Assembly: GCF_006547045.1 (NCBI RefSeq) | Contig: NZ_CP041242.1 | Location: 1,560,001-1,624,000 of the forward strand | Reading direction: 5' to 3' | Length of the DNA: 64,000 nt | From: Lysobacter alkalisoli | Lineage (GTDB): Bacteria; Pseudomonadota; Gammaproteobacteria; Xanthomonadales; Xanthomonadaceae | In this document: positions 39,001 through 52,541 of the stretch, one piece after another | How the letters are laid out: each line of letters opens with the position of its first letter | How positions within the stretch are numbered: the stretch's first letter is position 1 | The notes under the pieces: generated by a model | The model's database searches: none | Seen by the model: the letters and a program-made list of their open reading frames with translations, nothing else | Told to the model about the DNA's origin: nothing | Program-made: the position numbers and the translations under genes

Positions 39001-39373
39001 GGTCGACAACGACCCGCAGGCGCTGGCGGCGCTCGCAGGCGTGCTCGATGGCTGGGGCTATGGGGTGGCCACCGCGCGCGACGGCAAAGAAGCGGCCATG
39101 GTCCTTGAGGCGGCGCCTGTGTCGCTGTGGCTGTTCGACTACCACCTCGACGACGGCGATACCGGCGTCGCGCTTGCCGGGAGACTGGCCGATCGCCATG
39201 GTGCGCGGCCGACCCTGATCCTCAGCGCCGACCGCGGTGGGACTGTTCGCCGCGCCGTGCATGAAGCCGGCCTGTCGCTGATCGCCAAGCCACTCAAGCC
39301 ATTGGCGCTGAAGTCGGTGCTGGACCGCCTGCTGGCGGCGGTAGGAACAGGGGCTCCCCCTAGGGCCTTCTAG
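36007..39373 (+). CDS. Hybrid sensor histidine kinase with SSS transporter-like N-terminus, two apparent frameshifts
   Basis: Reconstructed length is about 1122 residues. An N-terminal sodium:solute symporter-like region (1 to about 480, some 12-13 helices) is followed by a PAS domain (about 612-720: LQNMSQGISVVDADLRLVAWN). Then come HisKA with His in AAIGHDLMQPLHAAQLF (about 770), HATPase_c (NFLANAVRYT, HDTGPGI, GLGLGLS) and a receiver domain (VLVVDNDPQAL, Asp in LWLFDYHLDDG, Lys in IAKPLKP). The reading frame breaks at 37969-37970 (CC, one C more restores it) and at 38903-38904 (GG, one G more restores it). CbrA/NahK-like kinases of this design often pair with the LuxR-type regulator found at 52542. 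If the breaks are real, the gene is a pseudogene. Confidence 0.88.
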
Positions 39374-39599
39374 CGAGACGTGGCGCGAGTACCGGAGCTC
39401 TGTCCCGGGCTGTACGCGAAGTCCGGGTGGAAATCATCCATGGCGCCGTGTTGAGCGCTGACGGCCATACAAGCGTGGCGATGCCAGCCGGCAACTATCA
39501 CATCGCATGCACATTGACGGTCCGACGATCGCATCGGGGCAGTACCGACTTGGTTGCGGTCCGTACGGCAGCCACGTCCACATCAAACAGGGGACTGGT

Positions 39600-42500
39600 A
39601 TGAACCATGTATTCCGCGTCATCTGGTCCCAGGCGCAACGCGCCTGGGTCGTCGTTTCCGAGCTGGCCTCGCATCGGGGAAGGGCGGGGGTGTCGACAAG
39701 CGGAGGCGTGCCACCGATGTCGTGCTTGATCGTGATGCGGTCGAGGGGTCGCCGCCAGCGACAGCCTGGCCGCTGCGCATGGGGATTCTGGTGGTTCTGT
39801 GGGGCGTGGTGTATGTGCCTGCGATCGCCGCGGACCGGTGGTGGGATTCCAACAACACCGCCATCGGTTTCGGCGGCACAGGTATCTGGAGCACCACCGA
39901 TCCTTTCTGGAGCCCCAACAATGACGGTGTGAGCGGCCCCTACAGCGCCTGGAACAACGGCGCCCTGGACGACGCCTTCTTCGGCGGCACCGTCGGCACC
40001 ATCACGCTGGGCGAGCCGATCACCGTCCATAACCTCAATTTTGTGAGCGGCAATGGCTGGGTGCTCAACGGCAGTACGCTGACACTCGACGGCACGGACC
40101 CCACGATCACCAATGCCGGGACTGTCACCATCAATTCGGTGGTCAACAGCACCAGCGGGCTGATCAAGGCCGGTGGCGGCATCCTGACCCTGAATGCCAG
40201 CAACACCTTCAATGGCGGGATCGAAATCAACGGCGGCCGGCTTACGTTGAATGCCGCCAACACCTTCGTCGGCGATATCAACGTCAACAGCGGCGCGCTG
40301 TTTGTCAGCGGCGACACCGCCCTGGGCGACGTCGGCAATATGCTCAATATGGCCGCCAGCACCACGTTGAACGCCGGAGACACCGGCGGCAACCTGGACA
40401 ACCGCATCGTCAATCTGACCGGCGTGGGGCAGGTCACCGTTAGCGGAGCCGGGCTCGGCAGCAACTTTTTCACCGGCACGGGCGGCATTTCTGTCGCTTC
40501 GAACATGCTTCTGGATAATGAGGGCAATGACTACACCGGCAAGACAAGTTTTGTCAGTAGTGCCTCCTTTACCTCAATAGGCAACCTGGGCGAGACCAGT
40601 TCACTGGGGGCGCCCACCACGGTTGCCGATGGCACCATCGCCGTGACGGCCGGGAACCCCGGGACCCGGGTCGTCAGCTACGTAGGCGACGGCGATACCT
40701 CCAACCGCAATTGGACTTTCCAGAGCTTTAGCAGTGCGCCGTTTCTCGTCAATAGCGGCACCGGCACCCTGACGCTAACTGGAAATATTGCGGTGGCTTC
40801 GGGGTCGCAAAACCAGCCAGCCCATTTCAACGCGACGACGGCGGACCTGGAATTGCTGGGTGTGATCAGCGGTTCTCATCTCTTTTTCAATGCCGCCGCC
40901 GGGCAGACCGTGACGCTGGGTGACAACAATACTTATAGCGGCAACATCACGATTGCTGGCGAAGGGCAGGTGCTGGTCGGCACTCTTGCCAATTACGGTA
41001 TGGCCAGCTCGCTGGGGACGGGGGGAGTGTCGGCCAACATCGCCATAAATAGTGGCACCCTGAGCTACACCGGCAGCGGGGACAGCAGCAACCGCAACTG
41101 GTCGCTCAGCAACGGCACCCTGAGCAATGACGGCACGGGCGCCCTCACCCTGAGCGGGACCATGGCGATCGGCAACACCGCCAGCCTCGGCGGCAGCTTT
41201 ACCGGCGCCGACAACGTCTACTCCGGCGTCATCGCCGGCGCCGGCAACCTGAGGAGCGTCGGCGACGCCACCTGGGTGCTGAACGGCGCCAACACCTATA
41301 CCGGCAACACCATCGTCGACGGCGGCGTGCTGCGCGCCGGCACCACCGATGCCTTCGGCGCCTCGGACAATATCGAGATCAACGGCGGCGTGCTGGATTT
41401 CAACGATATCTCCTTCAACTTCCCCACCCTGAACGGCAGCGGCGGCACCCTGGATCTGGGCAGCGCCACCCTGACCCTGGAGGCCGATGAAGGCACCAGT
41501 GCAAGCTACGCCGGCAGCATCATTGGCACTGGTGGCCTGACCAAGCTGGGCGGCAGCGAGCAGACCTTGACCGGCGCCAGCAGCTACACCGGCGACACCA
41601 CCATCGGCGGCGGCGCCCTGAACCTGGACTTCAGCGGTGCCGGCGGGCCCACCAGCAATATCATCGGCAGCGGCTCCACCCTGAACATGAGCGGCGGCAC
41701 CCTCAACGTGATCGGCGCCGATGGCGAGAGCAACACCCAGACCTTCGACGGCCTCAACGTCACCGCCGGCATCAACGCCATCGACATCAGTTCCGGCACC
41801 GGCGGCAGCACCACCCTCAACCTGGGTGCCATTACCCGCACCGGCGGCCTGTTGAACTTCGAGCTGCCGGACAGCGGCAGCATCACCACCAGCAACGGGG
41901 ACATGTTCCTGGCCTGGGCCATTGTCAACGGCACCGAATACGCCAAGGTGGAGGGCGGCTTGGTGCTGGCCTTCGAGGAATCCGACTACACCGACCAGGA
42001 CGACGCCTCCCTGTGGATGAGCGGCCAGGTCATTTCCGACAACGACGGCGATACGGACGGCTTTTTCGGCACGGTGACCGGCAGCGTGCAATTGGGCGGC
42101 CTGCAGTACACCCAGCCGGTGGCCACCACCGTGACCGTGAACCCCGGGGAGACCCTGGGCGTGGATGCCCCCATCATCGTCTCGCCCTCGGTGTTGAATA
42201 ACGACCAGCTGATTCAAGGCGGCATGATGACCGGCGGCAGCGGCACAGGCGATTCGCTCTCCATCCAGCAGAACAGCACCGGCAACTTCACCATCGATTC
42301 GCAGATAGTGGACAACGGCAACAACTTGGGCTTTTTCAAATCCGGCGAAGGTTTAGTGACACTGGGCAGCACTGCCAGCACCTATACCGGGCCCACGGTG
42401 ATCGCCGAGGGCACCCTGGCGATCACCAGTGTCGCCAACGCCGGCGTTGCCAGCAGTATCGGCGCCGCCTCCACCGACCCGGCCAACCTGGTACTGCAGG

Positions 42501-45500
42501 GCAGCAAGCTCCAGTACACCGGCACCGGCGACAGTAGCGACCGCGGCTTCACCTTCAGCACCTCCGGCGCCATCCTCGGCGTCGAGCTGGAAGTCACCGA
42601 TCCCAACGCCAACCTCACCTTCAGCGGCCTGGTCACCAGCCCCGACGACGCCAGCTTCACCAAAAGCGGGCCCGGCACCCTGACCCTGGCCAACCCCAAC
42701 AACGACTATGTGGGCATCACTACCGTCACCGGTGGATTCATCTCGGTAGATACCCTGCCCAATGGCGGCGTGGTGAGCCCCATCGGCCAATCCAGCAGCG
42801 ACCCCGCCAACCTGGTATTGGACGGCGGCGGCCTGCGCTACACGGGTGGCACCGCCAGCACCGATCGCGGTACGACCCTGGGCCCCAACGACGGCACCAT
42901 CGACGTCACCAATGCGGCTACCGAATTGACCGTCAGCGGCAACATCGTTGGCACCAACAATTCCCTGACCAAGGAGGGCGACGGCACCCTGATATTGTCC
43001 GGCACCAACACCTACACCGGTGGCAACACCGTCAACGGTGGCGTGCTGCGCGCCGGCTCCACCCAGGCCTTCGGCGGCTTCACCGGCCAACCGACCACCC
43101 TGGCCGACGTGGCCGGCGTCACCCTGGACCTGGACGGCTTCGACAACATGATCGGCCCCCTGAACGGCGGCGGCGCCAATGGCGGCAACGTCACCCTCGG
43201 CTCCGCCACCCTGCGCATCGTCGGTGGCAACGGCGACTATTCGGGCGTAATCAGCGGCACCGGCGGAATCTGGCGCACCAACGGCGGCACCCAGACCTTT
43301 AACGGCTGCAACCACACCTACACCGGTGTCACCAATCTGCAGGCCAACCTCCGCACCGACTGCCTGCTCGACGGCGGCCTGGCCAGCGGCATCGGCGCCT
43401 CCAGCGCCGGCTCCACCAACCTGCAGTTCAACGGCGGCACGCTGATCTACACCGGCGGCAGCATCGCCATCGATCGCGGCTTCCAGTTGCTGGGAGCCGG
43501 TGGCATCCAGGTGACCGAAGCCGCCACCACCCTGGAGTTCGAGGGGGATGCCATCGGCGGTGGCTCGCTGAGCAAGAGCGGCGCCGGTACCCTGGTGCTG
43601 TCCGGCACCAATACCTATACCGGCAACACCACCGTGGCCGGCGGCGTGCTGCGCGCAGCGGCAACCAACGCCTTTGGTCCCCAAGGCCATATGATCCTGA
43701 ACAACACCGCCGGCGTGCTGCTGGACCTGGACAGCTTCGATACGGTGGTGACCTCGCTGATCGGCGGCGGCGCCAATGGCGGCAACATCGACCTGGGCAG
43801 CGCCACGCTGACCCTGAACACCGTCGACAACCGCACCTACGCCGGGGCCATCACCGGCACCGGCAACCTGGTCAAGAACGGCAACACGCTTCAGGCGCTC
43901 AGCGGCTGCAACAGCGACTACACCGGCACCACCACCATCAATGCCGGCACCCTGCAAGTCACCTGCCTGGAGGACGGCGGCCTCAACAGCTCCATCGGCG
44001 CCTCCACCAGCGACCCCGCCAACCTGGTGATCAACGGCACCCTGAACTACGTCGGCAGCGGCGGCAGCACCAATCGCGAGTTCACCCTCGGCACCAGTGG
44101 CGGCACCATCGGCTCCAACGGCAGCGGCGCCATCGATTTCAGTTTTGCGGGCCCGGTGACCCTGGCCGGCACCGACACCGCGCGCACCCTGACCCTTACC
44201 GGCAACAATACCGGCACCAATATCTTTTCCGCGCAGCTGAACGACAACGGCACCGGCGCCACTTCGTTGACCAAGACCGGCAACGGCCTCTGGCGCCTGA
44301 CCAGCGCCACCAGCAGCTACACCGGCGTCACCACCATCGATGGCGGCATCCTTGAGGTCAACGAGTTCGCGGACGGCGGCATGGCCAGCAGCATCGGCGC
44401 CGCCAGCTCCGACCCCGCCAACCTGGTGATCGGCAATGAGTCCACCCTGCGCTACACCGGCGCCGGTGACTCCAGCGACCGCCAGTTCACCCTCGCCCCC
44501 GGCGTGTCCTTTATCGAGTCCTCCGGCACCGGCGCCCTGCAGTTCACCAACACCGGCGCGGTGGGCCTGAGCGGCACCGACACAGCGCGCACCATGGCGC
44601 TGGGCGGCACCAACACCGGCGACAACACCTTCGGCGGCGCCATCGGCGACAACGGCACCGGCGCCACCACCTTGGCCAAGAACGATTCCGGCACCTGGAT
44701 TCTCACCGGCAACAACACCTTCACCGGCAACACGGTGATCAACGACGGCAACCTGATCATCGGCAACGGCGGCACCACTGGCAACGCCGGCGCCGGCGAC
44801 GTGATCGTGGCCAACCCCACCTCCACCCTGTCCCTGAACCGCAGCGACACCTTCACCTTCGACGGCACTTTGAGCGGTCCGGGCACCTTGGCGCAGATCG
44901 GTTCCGGCACCAGCATATTGACCTCTCTGGACAATGCGATAGGCGCCACCACTATTGAGAATGGCACCCTGCAGGTGGACGGCGGTCTGGAAACCCCCAC
45001 CGTCGACATGACCGGCACCTCCGAGCTAAGCGTGAACGGCACGGTGCAGGCGGATGGCCCCACCCAGACTGTGATCACCGGCGATGCCGGGGACCAGACG
45101 ATTACCGTCGGCGCGGGCGGCACCCTGCTGGCCAATGGCGACCTGGGCGACGGTAACGACACCATCGATCTGACCGGCACCCTGGACACGGGCACAGGCA
45201 CCCTGGCCTTGGGCGATGGCGACGACACCCTGATCCTCAACGACGGCGCGCAGATGCTGGGGGCCGGTGTGAACGCTTCCGGCGGCAGCGGCACCGACAC
45301 ATTGGTGGTCAACACCGTCCTCGGCTTCGTCCTGGACGGCGGCGAGATCGACACCTTCAACATCCTGACCAAGCAGAACACCGGTGAACTGACCCTCACC
45401 GGCGACCACGACTTCGATACGGGCACCCAGATCGAGGACGGCACCCTGACCGTGGACGGCGCCCTGATCACGCCCACCCTGTCCATGGACAACGACACCA

Positions 45501-48500
45501 CCCTGAACGTGGACGGCCTGGTGCAGGGTGCCGGCGAGACCCAGACCACCATCACTGGCAGCGCGGGCGACCAGGTCATCAACGTGGGCAACGGCGGCGC
45601 CCTGCTCGCCGCTGGAGACCTGGGCGACGGCAACGATAGCGTGACCCTGGCCGGCCTCCTGGACACCGGCGCCGGCACCCTGAACCTGGGCGACGGCGAC
45701 GACACCCTGACCCTCCAGGACGGCGCCGTGATCGAGGGCACCGGCGTGGACGCCGGCGGCGGCAGCAACGACACCCTGATCCTGGACAACGCCAACGCGC
45801 TGGCCTTCGACGGCGGCCAGACCGCCGGCTTCGAGTTCCTGCAGAAGGACAATGCGGGCGAAGCCACCATGACCGGCAGCCAGAGTTTCAGCGGCGGTAC
45901 CGACCTCAACGAGGGCACCCTCACCATCGCCGGCGACCTGGAGACCCCCACCGTCGACATGGCGGACGATACCGTGCTGAATGTGGACGGCACACTGGAA
46001 GCGGGCTTTGGCGGCCCCGCGCTGATCAATGGCAGCGCCGGCGACAACACCGTCACCGTGGGCGCCGGTGGCACCCTGATCGCCAACGGCAACCTCGGCG
46101 ACGGCAACGACATACTGGATGTGGCCGGTACCCTGGATACCGGTGGCCTGGTCTTCGAGCTGGGCGACGGCGACGACACCCTGACCATCCACGATGGCAC
46201 CAACATCATCGGCACCGTGGACGGCGGCGGCGGCACCAACACCTTCAACACCAATATCAACACCGTCGCCGACCTGGGGGCGGTGCAGAGCTTCCAGGTC
46301 CTGAGCAAGACCGGCACCGGCGTGCTCAACATCAACGGCCTGCTGGACTCGGATTTCCATACCGTCGAGGTGCTCGAAGGCACTGTGGACGTCACCGCCG
46401 GCGGCAGCGTGGTGGCGCCGCCGGGCGAGACCCTGGACACCGTGGTGGCCAGCGGTGCGACCCTGAACGTGGACGGCAGCTACACCGCCAGCGACTTTGA
46501 CGACACCTTCGAGGTGTCCGGCACCGTGTCCGGCACTGGCACGATCGACCTGGGCGACGGCGCCGATACCCTGACCCTGAACGACGGGGCCGTGCTGGCC
46601 AACGCCATCGACGGCGGTGCCGGCAGCGATGACACCCTGGTGCTCAACAACGCCCAGGATCTGACATTCGATGGCGGCAACACCAGCGGGTTCGAGTTCC
46701 TGCAGAAGGACAACGCGGGCGAAGCCACGATGACCGGCAGCCAGAGTTTCGTCGGCGGGACCACGATCAACGAGGGCACGCTGAGCGTGGCCGGGAATCT
46801 GGAAACTCCGACCGTGGCCATGGCCGACGACACCACGTTGAATGTGGACGGCACCCTCGGCGCCGGTCCCGTGGACCCGACGATCATCACCGGCAGCGCC
46901 GGAGCCAACACCCTCAACGTGGGCCCGAGCGGCACCCTGTGGGCCAGCGGCGACCTGGGCGATGGCGACAACGCCGTGGTTGTTGAGGGGCTGATGGACA
47001 CCCTGGGCGGCGACTTCGTCCTCGGCGCCGGCACCGACACCCTGGACGTGTCCGGCACCCTGGACCTGGGCGGCGGCACCTTCTTCCTGGGCGATGGCGA
47101 CGACAACTTCATCGTGCACGACGGCACGGTGGTGATCGGCACCGTGGACGGCGGTGACGGCTTCGACACCCGCACCTACAACATCAACACCAGCGCCGAT
47201 CTGGGCGCGCTGGTGAACTTCGAGGGGGTGACCAAGACCGGCACCGGTGTACTGAACATCACCGGTCCGGGCGCGACCGACCTGCAGCAGGTGGAGGTGC
47301 TGGAGGGCACGCTGGACGTGCACGCCGGCGCGAGCATCGTGGCCACGCCGGGCGAGTCGCTGGACACGCGGGTGGCCGCGGGCGCGACCTTGAACGTGGA
47401 CGGCGAGTTCGGCTGTGGCGACCAGGCCGACACGATGGACGTATCAGGCACAGTCTCTGGCAGCGGCACGATCAACCTGTGCGGCGGCGATGACGTGCTG
47501 GTGCTCAACGACGGCGCCGACCTCAGCGGGCTGGCCAACCCGATCGACGGTGACGCTGGCGACGATCGCGTGGTGCTCAACAACGCCAACGACTTCACCC
47601 TGGACGCGGGCCAGGTCGCCAACTTCGAGGTGCTACAGAAGGACAACACCGGCGAGGCGACCCTGACCGGTGTCCACGAGTTCAGCGGCGGCACCGAGTT
47701 GAACGCGGGTACGCTGACCGTGGACGGCGCGCTGTTCACGCCGACCGTGGCGATGGGCGATGACACCGTCTTCAACGTCGAGGGCTTTGCGGCCGGCAGT
47801 GCCATGGCGCCGGTGCCGATGGACATCCAGGGCTCCGCCGGCAGCAACACGGTGAACATCGCCCAGGGCGCGGTGCTGATCGCCAGCGGCGACCTGGGCG
47901 ACGGCGAGGACGTGCTGGATGTTGCCGGCGTGCTGGACACCGGCGGCGGTGTCTTCTCGCTCGGCGCGGGCGACGACACCCTGACCATCCACGACGGCAC
48001 CAACATCATCGGCATCGTGGACGGCGGTGCCGGCACCGACACCTTCAACCCGAACATCAACACCAGCGCCGATCTGGGCGCGCTGGTGAACTTCGAGGTG
48101 CTGAGCAAGACCGGCGTGGGCGTACTCAATGTCAATGGCCCCGCGGTATCGGAGTTCGAGACCGTGAATGTGCAGGAGGGCACCCTGAACGTGGCCGCCG
48201 CCGGCGGCATCCAGGCGCAGGACACCACGATCTTCAGTGGCGCGACCCTCAACGTGGACGGCACTTACACGGGTACCGGCGGCGACGACACGTTCACCGT
48301 GGCCGGCACCGTGACCGGCAACGGCACGATCGACCTGGGCGACGGCGACGACACCTTCACCATCCAGGACGGCGCGGACCTGTCCGGCCTGGCCACCCCG
48401 GTGGACGGTGGCGCGGGCAACGACACCTTCGTGGCCGACCTGGCCGGCGAGGCGACCCTGGGCGGTGCGATCAACTTCGAGACCCTGACCAAGACCAACA

Positions 48501-51500
48501 CCGGCACCTTGCACGTGGACGGTCCGGCCGAGTCCGAGTTCTCCACCGTCAATGTGCTCGGCGGCCTGCTCGACATTGGTGTCGACGGCGAGATCGCGGG
48601 CGTGCGGGACGCGACCGTGGCCAGCGGCGCGACTCTCAATATCGACGGCAACTTCCTGTTCACCGAGGATGACGATGTCTTCACCGTGGCCGGTACGGTC
48701 AGCGGCCTGAGCGACATCAACATGCTCGACGGCAACGACACCCTGGTCATCCAGGACGGTGCCGACCTGTCCGGCCTGGCCGGGCCGGTGGACGGCGGCG
48801 ATGGCGACGACACCCTGGTCACCGACATCGCCGGCACGGCGACCCTGGGCGGTGCGATCAACTTCGAGACCTTGAACAAGACCAACACCGGCACCCTGAT
48901 CGTGGCCGGCCCGGCCCAGTCCGACTTCACCACGGTCAACCTGGACGGCGGCACCCTGGACATCGGGCCGCAGGGCGACATCAGCGGCGTGGTCACCACC
49001 AACATCGCGGCCGGTACCGTGTTCAATGTCGACGGCAACTACGCCGGCTCCGACGGCGACGACACGATGACCGTGGCCGGTGCGGTGACCGGCAGCGGCC
49101 CGATCGGCCTGGGCGACGGCGACGACACCCTGACCCTCAACGACGGCGCCGACTTCGCCGGCTACAGCGGTGCTTTGGCCGGCGGCGCCGGCAACGACAC
49201 GGTGGTGCTCAACAACAGCGGCGACTTGGCCTTCGGGGCCGGCAGCATCACCGGCTTCGAGACCCTGCAGAAGAACAACGGCGGCACTGCCACCCTGTTC
49301 GGCGTGCACGACTACAGCGACAGCACCGAGCTCAACGGCGGCGCGCTGGTGGTGGCCGACCGCCTGACCACGCCGGTGATCGGGATGGCCGGCGGCACCA
49401 CCCTGACCGTGGACGGCCAGCTGCAAGGCCCCGCCGGCAGCGCGGCAGAGATTGTCGGCGGTGCCGGGGACAAGACCCTGGTGATCAACGGCAGTGCGCT
49501 GGCCCATGGCGACCTGGGTGAGGGCAACGATGTGCTGGATGTCGTCGGTGTGCTGGACACGCAGGGCGGGGTGCTGTCGCTGGGTGGTGGCGATGACACC
49601 TTCATCATCCACGATGGCACGACCCTCATCGGGACCGTGGACGGTGGCACAGGCACCAACACCTTCAACACCAACATCCATACCAGCGCCGACCTGGGGG
49701 CGGTGACCAACTTCCAGGTGCTGGACAAGACCGGCGTGGGCGTGCTCAACGTCAACGGTCCGGGGGTGTCGGACTTCAACACCGTGAACGTCAATGAAGG
49801 CACCCTGTACATAGGCCCTGACGGCAGCGTGATCGCCCCCACCGGCGGCACCCTGGACACCTTCGTCGCCAGCGGCGCGGTGCTCAACGTCGATGGCGCG
49901 TACGGCTGCGGCGACGGCAACGACACCCTGACCGTGGCCGGCACCATCCGCGGCAGCGGCACCGTGGACCTGTGCGCGGGCGACGACACCCTGGTGCTGC
50001 TCGACGGCGCGGTGCTGGAAACGGTGATCGACGGCAACGTGCCCGAAGAGGGCAGCGACTGGGTGATCATCAACAACACGATCAGCCACGAGTACGACCT
50101 CGACATGATCGTCAACTTCGAGCACCTGGTGAAGGAGAACAGCGGCGAGGCGATCCTGGTGGGCAGCGGCCAGTTCACCGGCGACACCGCGATCGAGGGC
50201 GGCACGCTGACGGTGGCCGGGCAACTGGGCACACCGATCGTGGCGATGAGCGACGACACGGTGCTGAACGTGACCGGGACGCTGGACGGCGGTGGCGGTG
50301 CGGCGGCGACGCTGACCGGCAGTGCCGGGACCAACACGGTCACGGTGGGCGCGGGCGGCCGGCTGGTCGCCAGCGGCGACCTGGGCGACGGCGCGGATGT
50401 GCTGGATGTGGCCGGGACCCTGGATACCGGTGACGGCGTGCTGACCCTGGGCGATGGCGATGACACCTTCATCATCCACGACGACACGGTCGTCATCGGG
50501 ACCGTGGCTGGCGGCGCCGGCACCGACACGCTCAACGCCGACATCGCGACCCGGGCCGACCTGGGCGCGGTGCAGGAGTTCGAGGTGCTGACCAAGACCA
50601 ACGCCGGCGTGCTCAACGTCAACGGTCCGGCATCGTCCGACTTCATCGCGGTCAACGTCGAAGGCGGCACCTTGCATGTGGCCGAAGCCGGCCGCGTGGC
50701 GGCGCAGCACACGACGGTCGCGGCCGGCGCGACGCTGGACATCGCCGGCAGCTACACCGGCACCGACGGCGACGACACCTTCACTTCGCGCGGCACCGTG
50801 AACGGTGCACTGGCGTTCGGCGGCGGCAACGACACCGCGCACTTCATCGGCGGTGACATCAGCGGCCTGACCGCGATCGACGGCGGTGCCGGCGACAACC
50901 TGCTGCGCTTCAGCACGCAGGACCTGAGTGATGGAAACCTGGCCGTGGTCAGCCAGTGGCAGCGGGTGGAACTGCTGGACAACACGACCCTGACCCAGGG
51001 CCGCGCCTTCGATCTGGCCGGCGGCACGCTGTTCATCGACCCCACCTCGCAGTGGATCGCCAACGCCGGCGCCGCACTGGCCGGCAACGTCGAGAACGCC
51101 GGCCTGATCCAGGTCGGTGGCAACCGCCTGGCGATCGGCGGCAGCTACACCGGCCTCGACGGTGCACTGCAACTGACCGTTTCGCCCGGCACCCTGAGTG
51201 CCGGTGGGCTGGACATCGACGGCGACGTGCGCGGCACCACGTTCGTGCGGTTCGAGAGCGACGGCAGCGAATTCACCGGTGGCGGCCTGGCGTCGATCCT
51301 GGTGATCGCCAGTCCGAACGACGACCTGGGCACGGCCGGCGGGTTCGCCCCGGCCGAGGGCGGCAGCTTCGTGCGCCTGGACGGCAGCATCCTGCCGTGG
51401 AGCTTCGGCCAGGAAGAGGACCGCAACTGGTACCTGAGCGCCGAAGCGGGCGTGTTGCCGGAAGTGCCGGCCTACGGCGTGCTGCCGAGCCTGGCGCTGC

Positions 51501-52474
51501 TGGCCGCACAGGACAGCGACCGCCTGATCCACCAGCGCCTGGCCGGTGTGCGCGGCGGCGAGCTGCCGGAGTGCGGCATCCGGCCCGAATGGCCGGTGGA
51601 GCGGGCCGGGACCGGGGTGATCGACGATTGCCGCGGGGTCTGGACGGCGGTGACCTACAGCGACCTGGACCTGGGCGCGAACCCGGGCTTCGAGGTTTCA
51701 GGTGAAAACGTCGGCCTGTACGTGGGCGTCGACAGCGCTTTCGATCGCGAGGGCCGGACCCTGCGCGGCGGCCTGTTCCTGGGCTACCGCCACGGCAACT
51801 ACTGGACCACGGGGGTCAACTCCACCGACCTGCCCGGGTCGGGGATCGCCAATGTCGACATCGACACCGCGGTCGGCGGCATGTACCTGAGCCACACCTG
51901 GGACAGGGGCGGGTATGTCAACTTCGTCCTGACCGGGCAACTGCCGCACGCGGACATCCGCACCCCTGACGGGTTCAGCGAGCGCATCACCGGCAACACC
52001 CTGACCCTGAGCACGCGCGCGGGCCACCGCTATCAGTTGAATGACGGCTGGTTGCTGGAGCCGCAGGTGCAGGTGGAGGTCAGCGCGGTGAGCTGGGGCG
52101 GCAAGGTGGATGCGTCGGGCAAGCAGGTGATGTTCGATGACGACCTGGTCAGCACGGCGCGGGCGGCGCTGCGGGTGGAGAAGACGATCGAACGTGGCAA
52201 CGGCGCAGTGATCCGGCCGTGGGCGACGCTGGGCGTGCAGCGGGTGATGGGCGAGAACGAGAACAGCGTGACCCTGGCGACGCCGGGGGCGCTGGACAAT
52301 GGGCTGGCCTTCCCGAACCACGACCTGGGCACGTCGGCGACGCTGGACCTGGGGCTGGAAGCGACGATCAACCAGCGCCTGAGCGCCTTCGGCGTGCTGT
52401 CGATTGGCCGGGAACTGGACGGGACCGACTACGAGCAGCGCGGGGCCTATATCGGCATACGGGCGAGGTGGTGA
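39600..52474 (+). CDS. Giant type V autotransporter with ESPR, one apparent frameshift near the start
   Basis: Surface protein of about 4291 residues. ATG 39600 begins an ESPR extended signal (MNHVFRVIWSQAQRAWVVVSEL). After a one-base gap in the GGGGAAGGG run (39676-39684) the main frame continues. A charged linker leads to the hydrophobic core GILVVLWGVVYVP and the cleavage site AIA/AD. The passenger has two parts: about 12 PATR-type beta-strand repeats (40.15-44.98 kb) and a modular GDGDD-rich part (about 45-50.8 kb). The C-terminus is an autotransporter barrel (about 51.64-52.47 kb: AVTYSDLDLGANPGFEVSG to AYIGIRARW, terminal Trp). The role, probably adhesion or surface contact, is not shown. 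The gene lies between a kinase and its likely regulator. Confidence 0.9.
40150..44980 (+). repeat. PATR (autotransporter-associated beta-strand) repeat region
   Basis: About 12 units of the form LxKxGxGTLxLSGxNTYTGxTTVxGGxL. Examples start near 41248 (LNGANTYTGNTIVDGGVL), 42960 (LILSGTNTYTGGNTVNGGVL), 43563 (LVLSGTNTYTGNTTVAGGVL) and 44668 (WILTGNNTFTGNTVINDG). Between them recur ASSIGAASSDPANLV and LxYTGxGDSSDRxFT segments. These predict a long beta-helix stalk. Confidence 0.85.
44985..50780 (+). repeat. Modular GDGDD repeat region of the autotransporter
   Basis: At least 13 copies of LGDGDDTLxIxDG-like strings (near 45.2, 45.7, 46.2, 46.6, 47.1, 47.5, 48.0, 48.3, 48.7, 49.1, 49.6, 50.0 and 50.5 kb). 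Two module ends alternate: LQKDNAGEATMTGSQSF-type (six, near 45.4, 45.8, 46.7, 47.6, 49.3 and 50.1 kb) and LSKTGVGVLNVNGP-type (seven, near 46.3, 47.2, 48.1, 48.5, 48.9, 49.7 and 50.6 kb). The modules include TxTVGAGGTLIASGDLGDG and ATLNVDGxYTG blocks. The DNA is similar enough for recombination between units. Confidence 0.85.
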
Positions 52475-52541
52475 GTCGCGACGACCCCTCACCTTCACTG
52501 GACTCGAACCAACGGGTCTCCGGGACTCTCGGGCGGCCCAA

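Noticed and set aside
44985-50780. RTX toxin repeats
   Set aside because: GDGDD strings lack the regular nonapeptide spacing, and the protein has an ESPR and a C-terminal autotransporter barrel instead of a type I secretion signal.
40775-51532. Very long open frames on the minus strand (up to about 1300 codons) opposite the autotransporter
   Set aside because: They mirror the codon bias and repeats of the plus-strand gene, have low-complexity Val/Gly/Ala- or Ser/Pro-rich products and no family motif or ribosome site.
52496-52516. tRNA T-arm-like sequence (minus strand TTGGTTCGAGTCCAG) at the end of the autotransporter, as a possible attachment-site remnant
   Set aside because: Only the T-arm-like part is present, with no other tRNA half, integrase or direct repeat to support an insertion.
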